A DNA stretch of 64,000 nt from Microbispora sp. NBC_01189 (GCF_036010665.1 NZ_CP108581.1:6257501-6321500), one strand, 5' to 3'; positions 27,186 to 35,395 are shown, counted from the first letter of the stretch. Notes: generated by a model not told the origin, from the sequence alone. Program-made: numbers and translations.

Positions 27186-28015
27186 GGGGTGAAGCCTCCG
27201 TCCGCCGATATCACCGATCCGTTGACGACGCCTCCCTCGCGAGAGCAGCAGAACGCGATCGTCTCGGCGATCTCGGCGGGCTCGATCAGGCGGCGCAGCA
27301 GCTGGGACGAGGCGAAGCCCTCGACGCCGTCCAGGCCGTACACCTCGGCGGTGGCGGCGAGCATCGGCGTGCGGGTCGAACCGGGGGAGACGGCCGCAGC
27401 GGTCACCCCGGTGCCCACCAGGTCGGCCGCGAGGCCGCGCACCAGCCCGACCACCGCGTGCTTGGCCATCGTGTACGCCGACAGGCGGAACAGCCCGTGT
27501 GAACCGGCCGCCGAGGCGACCGCGACGAAGCGGCACGCTCCCGGCTCGGGCCCCGCCAGCAGGTGCGGGACGCACGCCGCGGCGGTGTTCCACACCCCGA
27601 GCACGTCGGTCTCCCACAGCGCGCGGACGTGCGCGTCCGGCGTCTCCCACAGCGGCAGGCCGCCGGCCATGACCGCCGCGGCGGCCACGGCCGCGTCCAG
27701 CCGGCCGAAGCGGTCCGCCGCCACGGCGGCAGCGCGGGCGAGCGCGTCGCGGTCGCGCACGTCCGCGATGTACGGCACCACAACGCCGGGGAGGTCGTCG
27801 GCCAGCGACTTCAGGTCGGCGTCGGCCGCGAGCGGGTAGGTCACCCCGGCGGGCCGGGCCGGGCCGTCCGCCGCGCACGAGTCGACCGCGACCACCCGGT
27901 AGCCCCTGGCGCACAGCGTCCGCACGACGGCGGCGCCGATCCCGCGTGCCGCCCCGGTCACCAGGGCGACCCGAGGGCCCCCGTCCCGGCCGCTTCCGCC
28001 GCTCACCTGGCTCAT
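27182..28015 (-). CDS. Mycofactocin-associated SDR oxidoreductase
   Basis: This 277-aa short-chain dehydrogenase has the nucleotide-binding motif VTGAARGIGAAVVRTL (about residues 20-35) and a catalytic Tyr-x-x-x-Lys in SAYTMAKHAVVGLVRGLAADL, preceded by the Ser of VASAAGS. The segment ADADLKSLADDLPGVVVPYIADVRD is an insertion next to the cofactor site; such insertions mark mycofactocin-coupled SDRs, which hold NAD(P) tightly and pass electrons to mycofactocin. Both ends overlap the neighbouring mft genes by four bases. In mycobacteria the equivalent operon position often holds other mft genes, so this SDR may also act in mycofactocin maturation, as reported for some SDRs of the locus. Confidence 0.88.
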   Translation of the reverse strand: MSQVSGGSGRDGGPRVALVTGAARGIGAAVVRTLCARGYRVVAVDSCAADGPARPAGVTYPLAADADLKSLADDLPGVVVPYIADVRDRDALARAAAVAADRFGRLDAAVAAAAVMAGGLPLWETPDAHVRALWETDVLGVWNTAAACVPHLLAGPEPGACRFVAVASAAGSHGLFRLSAYTMAKHAVVGLVRGLAADLVGTGVTAAAVSPGSTRTPMLAATAEVYGLDGVEGFASSQLLRRLIEPAEIAETIAFCCSREGGVVNGSVISADGGFTP

Positions 28016-28815
28016 GTCGGGGAGGCCGTCGCGGGGGCGGGCGTGGGTGCTGCGGCTGCGGCTCCGGACGGCGGGGCGGGTGCGGGCAGGAGGCGGCCGG
28101 TGTGGTCGGCCCGTCCGTGCCGGATGCGGGCGGCGACGTCGCCGGCCATCCGGTCGAGCAGGCGGCCTCCCTCCCCGGCGGTGGCCGTGGTCGGATCGCC
28201 GAGCACGCCGGAGGGCGACACGGCGGCGACGCCCCCGGCCGCGAGGTCGGGCATGATCTCGGCGAGCGGAGCGAGGTTGCCCGGCTTCGCCCGGGCCATG
28301 TCCACCAGGCCCGGGGCCAGGTGCAGCATGAGCGAGGTCTCGGTGTGACCCGCGTGGGCGTCGGCCGGCCCGGCCGCGCACGGCGCCCAGCACACGTCGT
28401 GGCCTTCGCCGCGCAGCAGCGACGTCGCGGCCGTGAGGGCGCCGAGGTTCCCGCCGTGACCGTTCACGATCACGATGCGCCCGGCCCAGCGGGACAGGGA
28501 GCGGACGAGCTCGACGAGCAGGAACCGGAGGGCGGCGGTCCCTATGGACATCGTGCCGGGGAAGTCCTGGTGCTCGCCGCTCGCGCCGTACGCGACGGCC
28601 GGCGCCACGAGGACGGGGTCGTCCGGAGCCGCCGCGAGAAGGCGGGCGGCGGCGGCCCTCGCCACCGCCGCCGCGACCGCCGTGTCCGTGTGCAGGGGCA
28701 GGTGCGGGCCGTGCTGCTCGGTGGAGCCGAGCGGCACCAGCACGGTCGGCGAGGGCGGCAGCGCGGGCCACGACAGGTCCGCCAGGCAGCCTTCGCCTTG
28801 GCCCCTCTCACGCAT
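28012..28815 (-). CDS. mftE: Mycofactocin precursor peptidase MftE
   Basis: This 267-aa creatininase-family metallopeptidase cleaves the modified MftA C-terminus to release the Val-Tyr-derived core. Metal-ligand motifs are visible: VLVPLGSTEQHGPHLPLHTD (about residues 25-44), YGASGEHQDFPGTMSIG, VNGHGGN and HAGHTETSLML. A low-complexity Ala/Pro tail (residues 245-267) is extra. The ATG lies eight bases inside the end of mftD; the stop overlaps the SDR start. Confidence 0.92.
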   Translation of the reverse strand: MRERGQGEGCLADLSWPALPPSPTVLVPLGSTEQHGPHLPLHTDTAVAAAVARAAAARLLAAAPDDPVLVAPAVAYGASGEHQDFPGTMSIGTAALRFLLVELVRSLSRWAGRIVIVNGHGGNLGALTAATSLLRGEGHDVCWAPCAAGPADAHAGHTETSLMLHLAPGLVDMARAKPGNLAPLAEIMPDLAAGGVAAVSPSGVLGDPTTATAGEGGRLLDRMAGDVAARIRHGRADHTGRLLPAPAPPSGAAAAAPTPAPATASPT

Positions 28816-30031
28816 CGCGCGGAGACCCGATCTCCCCGCCGGCCCCGATCTCGCGAGTGGCCCCGATCTCCCGGGTGAAGCCCGGCGGGACCAGCACGTC
28901 GCCGGGCTCCAGGTCGTGGATCGATGCGCGGCCCAGCCCGAGCAGTGCCGAGTCGATGCCACCCCTGAGGACGTCGAGCACGTTCTCCACCCCCGCCTGG
29001 CCGTTCGCCGCGAGGCCCCACAGCGAGGCGCGTCCGATCATCACGGCCCGCGCGCCGAGTGCGAGCGCCTTGACCACGTCGCCCCCGCGCCGTACGCCGC
29101 CGTCGAGCAGGACCTCGGCCTGGTCACCGACCACCCGCGCGATGCCCGGGAGCAGCCGGATGGTCGCGGGCGTGCCGTCCAGGTTGTTGCCGCCGTGGTT
29201 CGACACCGAGATCGCGGTGACCCCGGCGTCCACCGCGCGGCGGGCGTCGTCGAGCCGGGAGACGCCTTTGAGCATGAACGGGCCGTCCCACTGCTCGCGC
29301 ATCCACCGCACGTCCTCCCAGCCGGGCGGCGGGGTCCGCATCCACTCGCCGTACGCGCCGAAGAACGTCGGGGCGGGACGGCCGGGCTCCGCCACGTTGG
29401 GAACGGTGAGGTCGGGCAGGCGGCCGGTCCTGGCGAAGCCGAGCAGCCAGCGCGGCCGGGTCAGGCCCTGCGGCGCGAAGCGGGCGAGCGCCTTCAGGTC
29501 CAGGCGGTCGGGGATCCAGGGGCTGCCCCAGTCCCTGCCGTGGGAGAACGTCCAGTCCAGGGTCACGATCAGCCCCTTGACCCCGGCGGCGCGGGCCCGC
29601 TCCATGTGCGCGGCCATGGTCTCCCGGGTGCCCATCCAGTACATCTGGAAGAAGGTCTGCGGGTTGGCGGCCACGACCTCCTCGACGGGCTTGCTCGCGA
29701 AGTTGCTCAGCCCCATGACCGTGCCGCGCGCCGCCGCGGCGCGCGCCATCGCGACCTCCCCGTCGGGATGCACGGCCTGCACCCCGGTGGGGGAGATGAG
29801 CACCGGCAGGGAGATCTGCTGTCCCATGACGGTGGTGGCCAGGTCGCGCTTGGCGGGCAGGTCGGCCACGTGCGGCGCGAAGCCGAGTTCGGCGAAGGCG
29901 GCCGTGTTGTCGTGGTACGTCCGGCCCCTTTCGGAACCGGCGAGCAGCGCGGAGTACACCGACTTCGGCAGGTGGCGCCGCGCCCTGCGCTGCGCCTCCG
30001 CAACCGTCTCGAACCAGGCGTTCGCGGCCAC
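28808..30031 (-). CDS. mftD: MftD, FMN-dependent alpha-hydroxyacid oxidase-like maturase
   Basis: This 407-aa FMN enzyme of the lactate-dehydrogenase/glycolate-oxidase fold deaminates the mycofactocin core to give the redox-active alpha-keto lactam. Features include LPVLISPTGVQAVHPDGE, a conserved Arg/His active-site loop SVSNHGGNNLDG (SNHGG typical of the family) and the phosphate-binding LLDGGVRRGGDVVKALALGA followed by RAVMIGR. The GTG start at 30031 follows GGAAGGA on the minus strand. It lies 17 bp downstream of mftBC and overlaps mftE. Confidence 0.92.
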   Translation of the reverse strand: MAANAWFETVAEAQRRARRHLPKSVYSALLAGSERGRTYHDNTAAFAELGFAPHVADLPAKRDLATTVMGQQISLPVLISPTGVQAVHPDGEVAMARAAAARGTVMGLSNFASKPVEEVVAANPQTFFQMYWMGTRETMAAHMERARAAGVKGLIVTLDWTFSHGRDWGSPWIPDRLDLKALARFAPQGLTRPRWLLGFARTGRLPDLTVPNVAEPGRPAPTFFGAYGEWMRTPPPGWEDVRWMREQWDGPFMLKGVSRLDDARRAVDAGVTAISVSNHGGNNLDGTPATIRLLPGIARVVGDQAEVLLDGGVRRGGDVVKALALGARAVMIGRASLWGLAANGQAGVENVLDVLRGGIDSALLGLGRASIHDLEPGDVLVPPGFTREIGATREIGAGGEIGSPRDA

Positions 30032-30048
30032 GAGCTGTCGTCCTTCCG

Positions 30049-31695
30049 CTACACGTCGGATGAGGGGGTGAACCCGGCGAGCGGGCTCTCCGCGCACGCG
30101 TGCACGGGCGGTGCGGCGGGGGAGGGACGGCGTCCGATGCGCACCGGAACCGGCCCGGCTCCGGCCCGCCGGGCGCCGGGGCGACGGGAGTGGTCCTGGC
30201 TGGGCCGGGGCACCGTACGGCCGCCCGCCGCGAGCGCGGCGGCGGCGTGTCCCTGCACGCATTCGGGGTCGGGCCCGTCCAGCGGCAGGCCGGTGAAGAA
30301 CTTGGCCGCCATGCACCCGCCCCGGCACGAGTCGAAGAACTCGCATCCGGTGCACGCGCCCGAGGTCTGCGGCGACCGCAGGTCGCCGAACAGCTCCGAC
30401 TCCCGCCACACGGCGGCGAACCCGCCGTCGGCGAGCACGTTGCCGGCGCGGAAGCGGTCGTGGATCGCGAACGGGCAGGCGTACACGTCACCCAGGGGGT
30501 CGATCAGGCAGACCACCCGGCCCGCGCCGCACAGGTTCAGCCCCGGCAGCGCCTCGCCGTACCCCGCGAGGTGGAAGAACGAGTCGCCGGTGAGCACGTC
30601 CTCGCCCGCGCGCAGCAGCCACTCGTACAGGTCGCGCTGCTGGGCCGCCGTCGGATGCAGCTCGTCCCACACGTCGGCGCCCCGCCCCGACGGGCGCAGC
30701 CGGGTGAGCCGGAGCGTCGCCCCGCGCTCGTCGGCGATGGCCTTGAACTCGTCGAGCTGGCCCGCGTTCTCGCGGGTCACGACCACCGAGAGCTTCGCGT
30801 CGGCGAACCCGGCCGCGGCGAGGTTGTCGAGCGCCCGCAGCGCCGTCTCGTACGACCCGGAGCCGCGGACGCGGTCGTTGACCTCGGGGGTGGCGCCGTC
30901 GAGCGACACCTGGACGTCGACGTAGTCCGTGGCGGCAAGGAACCGCGCCCGCTCGGGCGTGAGGCGCGTCCCGTTGGTCGAGAACTTCACCCCGACCTGG
31001 TGGTTCACGGCGTACTGCACGAGGTGCCAGAAGTCGGGCCGCACGGTCGGCTCGCCGCCGCCGATGTTGACGTAGAAGACCTGCATCGCCTGCAGCTCGT
31101 CGATCACCGCCTCGCACTGGGCGGTGGCGAGCTCACGCGGGTCACGCCGGCCCGACGACGACAGGCAGTGTACGCACGACAGGTTGCAGGCGTAGGTGAG
31201 CTCCCAGGTCAGGCAGATGGGGGCGGCCAGGCCGTACTCGAACCGCTTGGCCAGCGACCCGCTCACCGTCCCTGACCGCGCCGGACCGGCCTGCGCTGCC
31301 GCGATGTGCGCCGCCCCGCTCTGAGCCGCGATGGTCTGGCCTGCGGTGCTCTGGCCTGCCGTGCCCTGTGCTGCCGTGCCCTGTGCTGCTGTGCCCTGGG
31401 CCGGGCGGGCCCGGTTCGTCTCCGCCCGCCCGCGCGGCCTGATCATGTCCGCGCCGGCGAGGCCCCTCAGGGCCTCCGCGTACGCGGGCCACCGGCCGGC
31501 GGGAACGCCGGCGCGGGTCAGCGCGGCACGGGCGTCGGGCTCGCCGGAGAGGTCGCGGAGCACCGAGACCAGCTCGGGGCGCTTGAGGAAGGTCAGCCGC
31601 CGGTTGCCGAAGTGGTAGGCCAGCGCCCCGAACGGCTCCGGTCGCAGGGCCACCCGGGGAGACAGCTCCCAGGCCTCGTCCAGGGGATCGGTCAT
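30049..31695 (-). CDS. mftBC: Fused MftB-MftC: RRE chaperone plus radical-SAM maturase
   Basis: A single 548-aa frame contains two proteins that are normally separate. Residues 1-88 are an MftB-like RiPP recognition element (WELSPRVALRPEPFGALAYHF, then RRLTFLKRPELVSVL). Residues 95-148 form a low-complexity Ala/Gln/Gly/Thr linker built of AAQGT-type repeats. From about 150 follows MftC: AAPICLTWELTYACNLSC with the radical-SAM cluster C170-x3-C174-x2-C177, GGGEPTVR, and a C-terminal SPASM domain rich in cysteines (CGAGRVVCL, YACPFAIHD, CTGCEFFDSCRGGC). MftC decarboxylates the C-terminal Tyr of MftA and forms the Val-Tyr crosslink, with MftB delivering the peptide. The ATG overlaps the mftA stop by one base. 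No frame break is seen. Confidence 0.93.
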   Translation of the reverse strand: MTDPLDEAWELSPRVALRPEPFGALAYHFGNRRLTFLKRPELVSVLRDLSGEPDARAALTRAGVPAGRWPAYAEALRGLAGADMIRPRGRAETNRARPAQGTAAQGTAAQGTAGQSTAGQTIAAQSGAAHIAAAQAGPARSGTVSGSLAKRFEYGLAAPICLTWELTYACNLSCVHCLSSSGRRDPRELATAQCEAVIDELQAMQVFYVNIGGGEPTVRPDFWHLVQYAVNHQVGVKFSTNGTRLTPERARFLAATDYVDVQVSLDGATPEVNDRVRGSGSYETALRALDNLAAAGFADAKLSVVVTRENAGQLDEFKAIADERGATLRLTRLRPSGRGADVWDELHPTAAQQRDLYEWLLRAGEDVLTGDSFFHLAGYGEALPGLNLCGAGRVVCLIDPLGDVYACPFAIHDRFRAGNVLADGGFAAVWRESELFGDLRSPQTSGACTGCEFFDSCRGGCMAAKFFTGLPLDGPDPECVQGHAAAALAAGGRTVPRPSQDHSRRPGARRAGAGPVPVRIGRRPSPAAPPVHACAESPLAGFTPSSDV

Positions 31696-31793
31696 CAGTA
31701 GACGCCGCACATGCCGTCGATCGACACCTCTTCGATCAGCGTCTCCGCCGTCAGCTCCTCCGTCGCCTCGGCCGGAACGGTCGTCTCCTCCAT
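31695..31793 (-). CDS. mftA: Mycofactocin precursor peptide MftA
   Basis: The 32-aa precursor ends in the invariant IDGMCGVY; the last Val-Tyr become the redox cofactor. The preceding leader is acidic (EETTVPAEATEELTAETLIE), as usual for MftA. GAAGGAG lies upstream of the ATG at 31793. Longer readings back to 32060 have no coding character and cover the leader repeats. The stop TGA overlaps the mftBC ATG. Confidence 0.95.
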   Translation of the reverse strand: MEETTVPAEATEELTAETLIEEVSIDGMCGVY

Positions 31794-31830
31794 GGCTGCT
31801 CCTTCCTCGGGGCGCGGAACGTGGTCTTCC

Positions 31831-31885
31831 GGGTTGAGCGGTGTTTCTGGGTTGAGCGGTGTTTCTGGGTTGAGCGGGTTTTCGG
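31831..31885 (-). repeat. 18-bp tandem repeat in the mftA leader
   Basis: On the plus strand GGGTTGAGCGGTGTTTCT occurs at 31831-31848 and 31849-31866, with a degenerate third copy to 31884. It begins about 40 bp upstream of the mftA start codon, so it is probably transcribed as part of the mftA leader RNA. Confidence 0.8.
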
Positions 31886-31980
31886 GATATTCGTGTGGCG
31901 AGAGGCGGGCAGGGGCGTCCTCGCGGAACCGCCGGCGCTCTCGTGATGTGGGGGAAGGGAATACCGCCGCGACGGTCGCG

Positions 31981-32043
31981 ATTCGAGTGGGCTCGATCTG
32001 AGTCCACTCGGTTCGAGCGAACTCGAAGGAGGCGAACTCGCCT
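31981..32043 (-). promoter_or_regulatory. Palindrome cluster upstream of mftA (putative operators)
   Basis: Two related palindromes lie 30 bp apart centre to centre: TCGAG-TGGG-CTCGA (31983-31996) and TTCGAG-CGAA-CTCGAA (32012-32027). A third, AGGCGA-AC-TCGCCT, follows at 32030-32043. Two like copies spaced by about three helical turns fit a dimeric repressor or activator controlling the mft operon. Confidence 0.5.
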
Positions 32044-32090
32044 TTCTGCTGAAACACCAATCACACTAAAAGGCGCGATAGGCGTGGAAA

Positions 32091-32113
32091 ACCCCTAGGC
32101 ACCCTTGTCCGGG
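32091..32113 (+). repeat. Copy 2 of a 23-bp intergenic repeat
   Basis: Identical to 18079-18101 and in the same orientation. Here it lies between the 3' end of the TetR gene and the mftA operator region, about 300 bp upstream of mftA, which is read from the opposite strand. Similarity extends on both sides, as described for copy 1. Confidence 0.75.
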
Positions 32114-32145
32114 CGGCCCCGGTCCCCGCCCTGCGACCGGTGGGC

Positions 32146-32877
32146 TCAGTCCCGGCCGGGCCGAGCCGACGGGGACATGGAGCGCCTGAGCCGCGACGCG
32201 GCGCTGTCGAGGAGCATTTCCAGGGCGGCGGGGTAGGCGCTGTCGTTCATGTGGGCGACCAGCAGGGGGGCGACCGCCGCGATGTTGGGGTGGGTGTCCC
32301 GGGGCAGGCGGGCGTAGGTCGCCCGCCAGATCTCCTCGTCGGCGTCGCGCGCCTCGGCGGGCAGCGCCAGGGAGGCCGCGTCCAGCGCCGCGAAGGCCAA
32401 CGTCATGTCGATGAAGGTGTGGTAGACGCCGACCGCCACATGGTCGGGGAACCCGGCGCCGCGCAGCAGCCCGAGAATCGCCTCGTCGGCCGCGATCTCG
32501 TGCGCCTTGCCGCTGATGCGGCTGGCGGTCAGCACCGCGGCCTGCGGGTGCTCGAGGTAGGCGGCGTGGATGCGCAGGCCCAGGTCGCGAAGGCCGGCGC
32601 GCCAGTCGCCGCCGCCGCGCCAGCCGTCCATCGCCCGCCCGATGAGCAGGTCGCCGATGGCGAGGGTCAGGTCGTCGACGCCCCTGAAGTAACGGTAGAG
32701 GGTGCTGGGGTCGGCTCCCAGGGCGAGACCGAGCCGCCGTACGGTGAGCCCGGCGGGGCCGTGCTCGCGCAGCATGCGCAGCGCGGTCCGCACGATCAGG
32801 CCCTCGGAGAGGACCACCCCGCTTTTCGTCGGACGGCGCCTCCGGCGCGACGACTCGCCCACCACCGGCTTCGGCAC
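32146..32877 (-). CDS. TetR-family transcriptional regulator
   Basis: This 243-aa repressor has an N-terminal helix-turn-helix (GLIVRTALRMLREHGPAGLT, then VRRLGLALGADPSTLYRYFR, about residues 25-70) and a ligand-binding C-terminal half. A basic patch (SSRRRRRPTKSG) precedes the HTH. It lies upstream of mftA on the same strand but does not carry the FFRYFPSKND-type recognition helix I associate with MftR. A perfect inverted repeat in the 115-bp gap to the divergent saccharopine-dehydrogenase gene is a more obvious target. Control of the mft operon remains possible. Confidence 0.88.
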   Translation of the reverse strand: MPKPVVGESSRRRRRPTKSGVVLSEGLIVRTALRMLREHGPAGLTVRRLGLALGADPSTLYRYFRGVDDLTLAIGDLLIGRAMDGWRGGGDWRAGLRDLGLRIHAAYLEHPQAAVLTASRISGKAHEIAADEAILGLLRGAGFPDHVAVGVYHTFIDMTLAFAALDAASLALPAEARDADEEIWRATYARLPRDTHPNIAAVAPLLVAHMNDSAYPAALEMLLDSAASRLRRSMSPSARPGRD

Positions 32878-32909
32878 GGCGTCCCCCTCTCCTCGCCGCC
32901 TACCTTATG

Positions 32910-32946
32910 CCAACGCCATTGACGTTCGGGGTGATGGTGGCGTTGG
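32910..32946 (+). promoter_or_regulatory. Inverted repeat in divergent TetR/dehydrogenase promoter
   Basis: CCAACGCCA (32910-32918) and TGGCGTTGG (32938-32946) are perfect 9-bp arms, with an inner AACG...CGTT half-site pair at about 32912-32925. The position between divergent genes suggests autoregulation by the TetR protein. Confidence 0.55.
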
Positions 32947-32991
32947 ATCGACACATCAGAGCCGTTTGTCCAAGAAAGGGATGTTTGTACC

Positions 32992-34215
32992 ATGCGTGTG
33001 CTGCTTGTCGGAGCCGGTGGAGTGGGTACGGCGATCACCCGGATCGCGGCCCGCAGATCCTTCTTCGAGCACATGGTCGTCGCCGACTACGACCTGTCCC
33101 GGGCCGAGGCGGCCGTCGCCGCGCTCGGGGAGGCGGGCGCCCGCTTCAGCGCGTGCCGGGCCGACGCGGGAGACGAGGCCGCGGTCGCGGCGCTGCTGGC
33201 GGAGCACCACTGCGACGTCCTGCTCAACGCCACTGACCCGCGGTTCGTCATGCCGTTGTTCCGGGCGGCGCTGGCTGTAGGAGCGCACTACCTGGACATG
33301 GCGATGTCGCTGTCGCGGCCTCATCCGGATCACCCGCACGAGGAGTGCGGGGTCAAGCTGGGCGACGCCCAGTTCGCGACGGCCGCCGAATGGGAGCGGG
33401 CGGGCCGGCTCGCGCTGGTCGGCATGGGCGTGGAGCCGGGGTTGTCCGACGTGTTCGCCCGGTACGCCGCCGACGAGCTCTTCGACCACATCGAGGAGAT
33501 CGGCGTGCGGGACGGCGCCGACCTCACCGTCGACGGATACGACTTCGCGCCGTCGTTCAACATCTGGACCACGATCGAGGAGTGCCTCAACCCCCCGGTC
33601 GTCTACGAGGCCGGCCGGGGATGGTTCACCACCCCGCCCTTCAGCGAGCCCGAGGTGTTCGACTTTCCCGAGGGCATCGGCCCGGTCGAGTGCGTCAACG
33701 TCGAGCACGAGGAGGTCCTCCTCATGCCCCGCTGGATCGACGCCGAGCGGGTGACCTTCAAGTACGGGCTGGGCGCGGAGTTCATCGACACGCTGCGGAC
33801 CCTGCACCTGCTGGGGCTGGACCGCACCGAGCCCGTCCAGATCGCCGCCGGGGGCGGCACCGCCGTCAAGGTGTCCCCGCGGGACGTGGTCGCGGCGTGC
33901 CTGCCCGACCCGGCGACCCTCGGGGAGCGCATGCGCGGCAAGACGTGCGCGGGCACCTGGGTCAAGGGCACCAAGGACGGCGGCCCGCGCGAGGTGTACC
34001 TCTACCACGTGGTCGACAACCAGTGGTCCATGCGCGAGTACGGCTCCCAGGCGGTGGTGTGGCAGACCGCCGTCAACCCGGTCGTGGCCCTCGAACTGAT
34101 GGTCTCCGGCGCCTGGTCCGGCGCCGGAGTCCTGGGGCCCGAGGCCTTCCCGCCGCGGCCCTTCCTCGACCTGCTCACCGCGTACGGCACCCCCTGGGGC
34201 CTGCGCGAGCAGTGA
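32992..34215 (+). CDS. Saccharopine dehydrogenase-like oxidoreductase
   Basis: This 407-aa protein has an N-terminal NAD(P)-binding Rossmann fold (VLLVGAGGVGTAITRIAA, residues 3-20; VADYD acidic end of strand 2) and a C-terminal saccharopine-dehydrogenase catalytic-type domain (GMGVEPGLSDVFARYAADELF, then WSMREYGSQAVVWQTAV). Proteins of this size and type include lysine-6-dehydrogenases, carboxynorspermidine dehydrogenases and uncharacterised relatives; I cannot choose among them. AAAGGGA precedes the ATG. It is transcribed divergently from the TetR gene and stands alone. Confidence 0.85.
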   Translation: MRVLLVGAGGVGTAITRIAARRSFFEHMVVADYDLSRAEAAVAALGEAGARFSACRADAGDEAAVAALLAEHHCDVLLNATDPRFVMPLFRAALAVGAHYLDMAMSLSRPHPDHPHEECGVKLGDAQFATAAEWERAGRLALVGMGVEPGLSDVFARYAADELFDHIEEIGVRDGADLTVDGYDFAPSFNIWTTIEECLNPPVVYEAGRGWFTTPPFSEPEVFDFPEGIGPVECVNVEHEEVLLMPRWIDAERVTFKYGLGAEFIDTLRTLHLLGLDRTEPVQIAAGGGTAVKVSPRDVVAACLPDPATLGERMRGKTCAGTWVKGTKDGGPREVYLYHVVDNQWSMREYGSQAVVWQTAVNPVVALELMVSGAWSGAGVLGPEAFPPRPFLDLLTAYGTPWGLREQ

Positions 34216-34420
34216 GCCCGGCGCGGGCCGGTGCCCGCCCGGCCAGCCCGCGCCCGAGGCCGCCGTCGCCTGCGGAGACGGGTGAAGGGAACGGCGGAGG
34301 GTGGCGGTTCTCGGCTCTGTGCGGGCGTACCACCAGGTCAGCGGTTTGGAGAGGCCGCTCGGGGTGGCGTAATCCGGCCGTTATCCATATATTCCTACCG
34401 GGAAGCTAGGCTTCTTCCCC

Positions 34421-35170
34421 ATGGAGCTGGCGGATGTGAGGCGGCGGCGGGCGGACCGGGCCCGCCAGGTGGCCGACCTGCTGCGGTGCGAGATCGTGCG
34501 CGGTGGTTTCGACGGTGGCCACCTGCCCCTGGAGGCCGCTCTCGCCCGGGAGTTCGGGGCCTCGCGCAACACCGTCAGAGACGCCCTCGACCTGCTCAGG
34601 GACGAGGGCCTCATCGCGCGGTGCCCGGGAGTGGGCACCACGGTCGCGGCGGAGAAGTACCCGCACGGCCTCTACCGGCTGCTCGGCCTGGCCGAGACGC
34701 TCCGGGAGCACGGCGAGGTGACGAACGAGGTCCGCGCCATGGGCCTCGTCCCGCCCCCCGCCGCGGTCCGGCAGCGGCTCGACCTGCCCGAGGGCGAGCC
34801 CGTCGTCTACATCGAGCGGCTGCGCCGGCTCGACGGGCTGCCGCTCTCGCTCGACCTGACCTATCTCGTACGCGAGCTCGGCGAGCCGCTCTTCGACGCC
34901 GACCTCGTGCACAACGACGTGTTCGTGCTCCTGGAGCAGGTCGCCGGCCGGCCGCTCGGCGCGGCGGAGCTCACCATCGAGGCCGTCAACGCCGACGCCC
35001 ACACCGCCGCCGTCCTCGACGCGCCGCGCGGAGCGGCGCTGCTGATGGTCGAGCGCCTCACCCACCTCTCCGACGGCCGCCCCGTGGACCTGGAGTTCGT
35101 CCGGTTCCGTGGCGACCGCCTCACCATGCGTGGCCATCTCTGGAGGAACACCGATGACCCTGGTCAATAG
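34421..35170 (+). CDS. GntR-family regulator with UTRA domain
   Basis: This 249-aa regulator has an N-terminal winged helix (about residues 12-75; LEAALAREFGASRNTVRDAL and LLRDEGLIARCPGVGT) and a C-terminal UTRA effector domain (VVYIERLRRLDGLPLSLDLT, then LFDADLVHNDVFVLLEQVAG). It is the first gene of the ferredoxin-transporter-flavoprotein operon; the ferredoxin start lies inside its end. It probably senses the transported compound or a product. The AT-rich stretch GTTATCCATATATTCC just upstream (about 34380-34395) likely holds the promoter. Confidence 0.9.
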   Translation: MELADVRRRRADRARQVADLLRCEIVRGGFDGGHLPLEAALAREFGASRNTVRDALDLLRDEGLIARCPGVGTTVAAEKYPHGLYRLLGLAETLREHGEVTNEVRAMGLVPPPAAVRQRLDLPEGEPVVYIERLRRLDGLPLSLDLTYLVRELGEPLFDADLVHNDVFVLLEQVAGRPLGAAELTIEAVNADAHTAAVLDAPRGAALLMVERLTHLSDGRPVDLEFVRFRGDRLTMRGHLWRNTDDPGQ

Positions 35171-35381
35171 CCGCGTCGACGTGCCCGTGACGATCGACGA
35201 GTCGCTGTGCATCGAGGGCTGCACGCTGTGCGTGGACGTCTGCCCGCTCGACTCGCTGGCCATCCACGAGGTCAGCGGCAAGGCCTATATGCACGTGGAC
35301 GAGTGCTGGTACTGCGGCCCCTGCGCCGACCGGTGCCCCGCCGACGCCGTCACGGTGAACATCCCCTACCTGCTCCGATAG
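35154..35381 (+). CDS. 2x[4Fe-4S] ferredoxin, AprB-like
   Basis: This 75-aa iron-sulfur protein carries C19-x3-C23-x2-C26-x3-C30-P and C51-x2-C54-x2-C57-x3-C61-P, enough for two [4Fe-4S] clusters. The second motif CWYCGPCADRCP and the first with x3 spacing resemble the beta subunit of adenylylsulfate reductase. The ATG has GGAGG seven bases upstream and overlaps the GntR gene. The partner is almost certainly the AprA-like flavoprotein four genes downstream in the same operon. Confidence 0.9.
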   Translation: MTLVNSRVDVPVTIDESLCIEGCTLCVDVCPLDSLAIHEVSGKAYMHVDECWYCGPCADRCPADAVTVNIPYLLR

Positions 35382-35395
35382 AAGGACATCCCCCC

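Noticed and set aside
18079..32113. Treating the two 23-bp repeats as attachment sites of a 14-kb mobile element
   Set aside because: No integrase, transposase or tRNA gene is associated, and the segment between contains ordinary chromosomal genes.
32146..32877. Calling the TetR protein MftR
   Set aside because: Its recognition helix and length differ from the MftR type I know, and it has a divergent partner gene with a clear inverted repeat. Kept as a generic TetR regulator.
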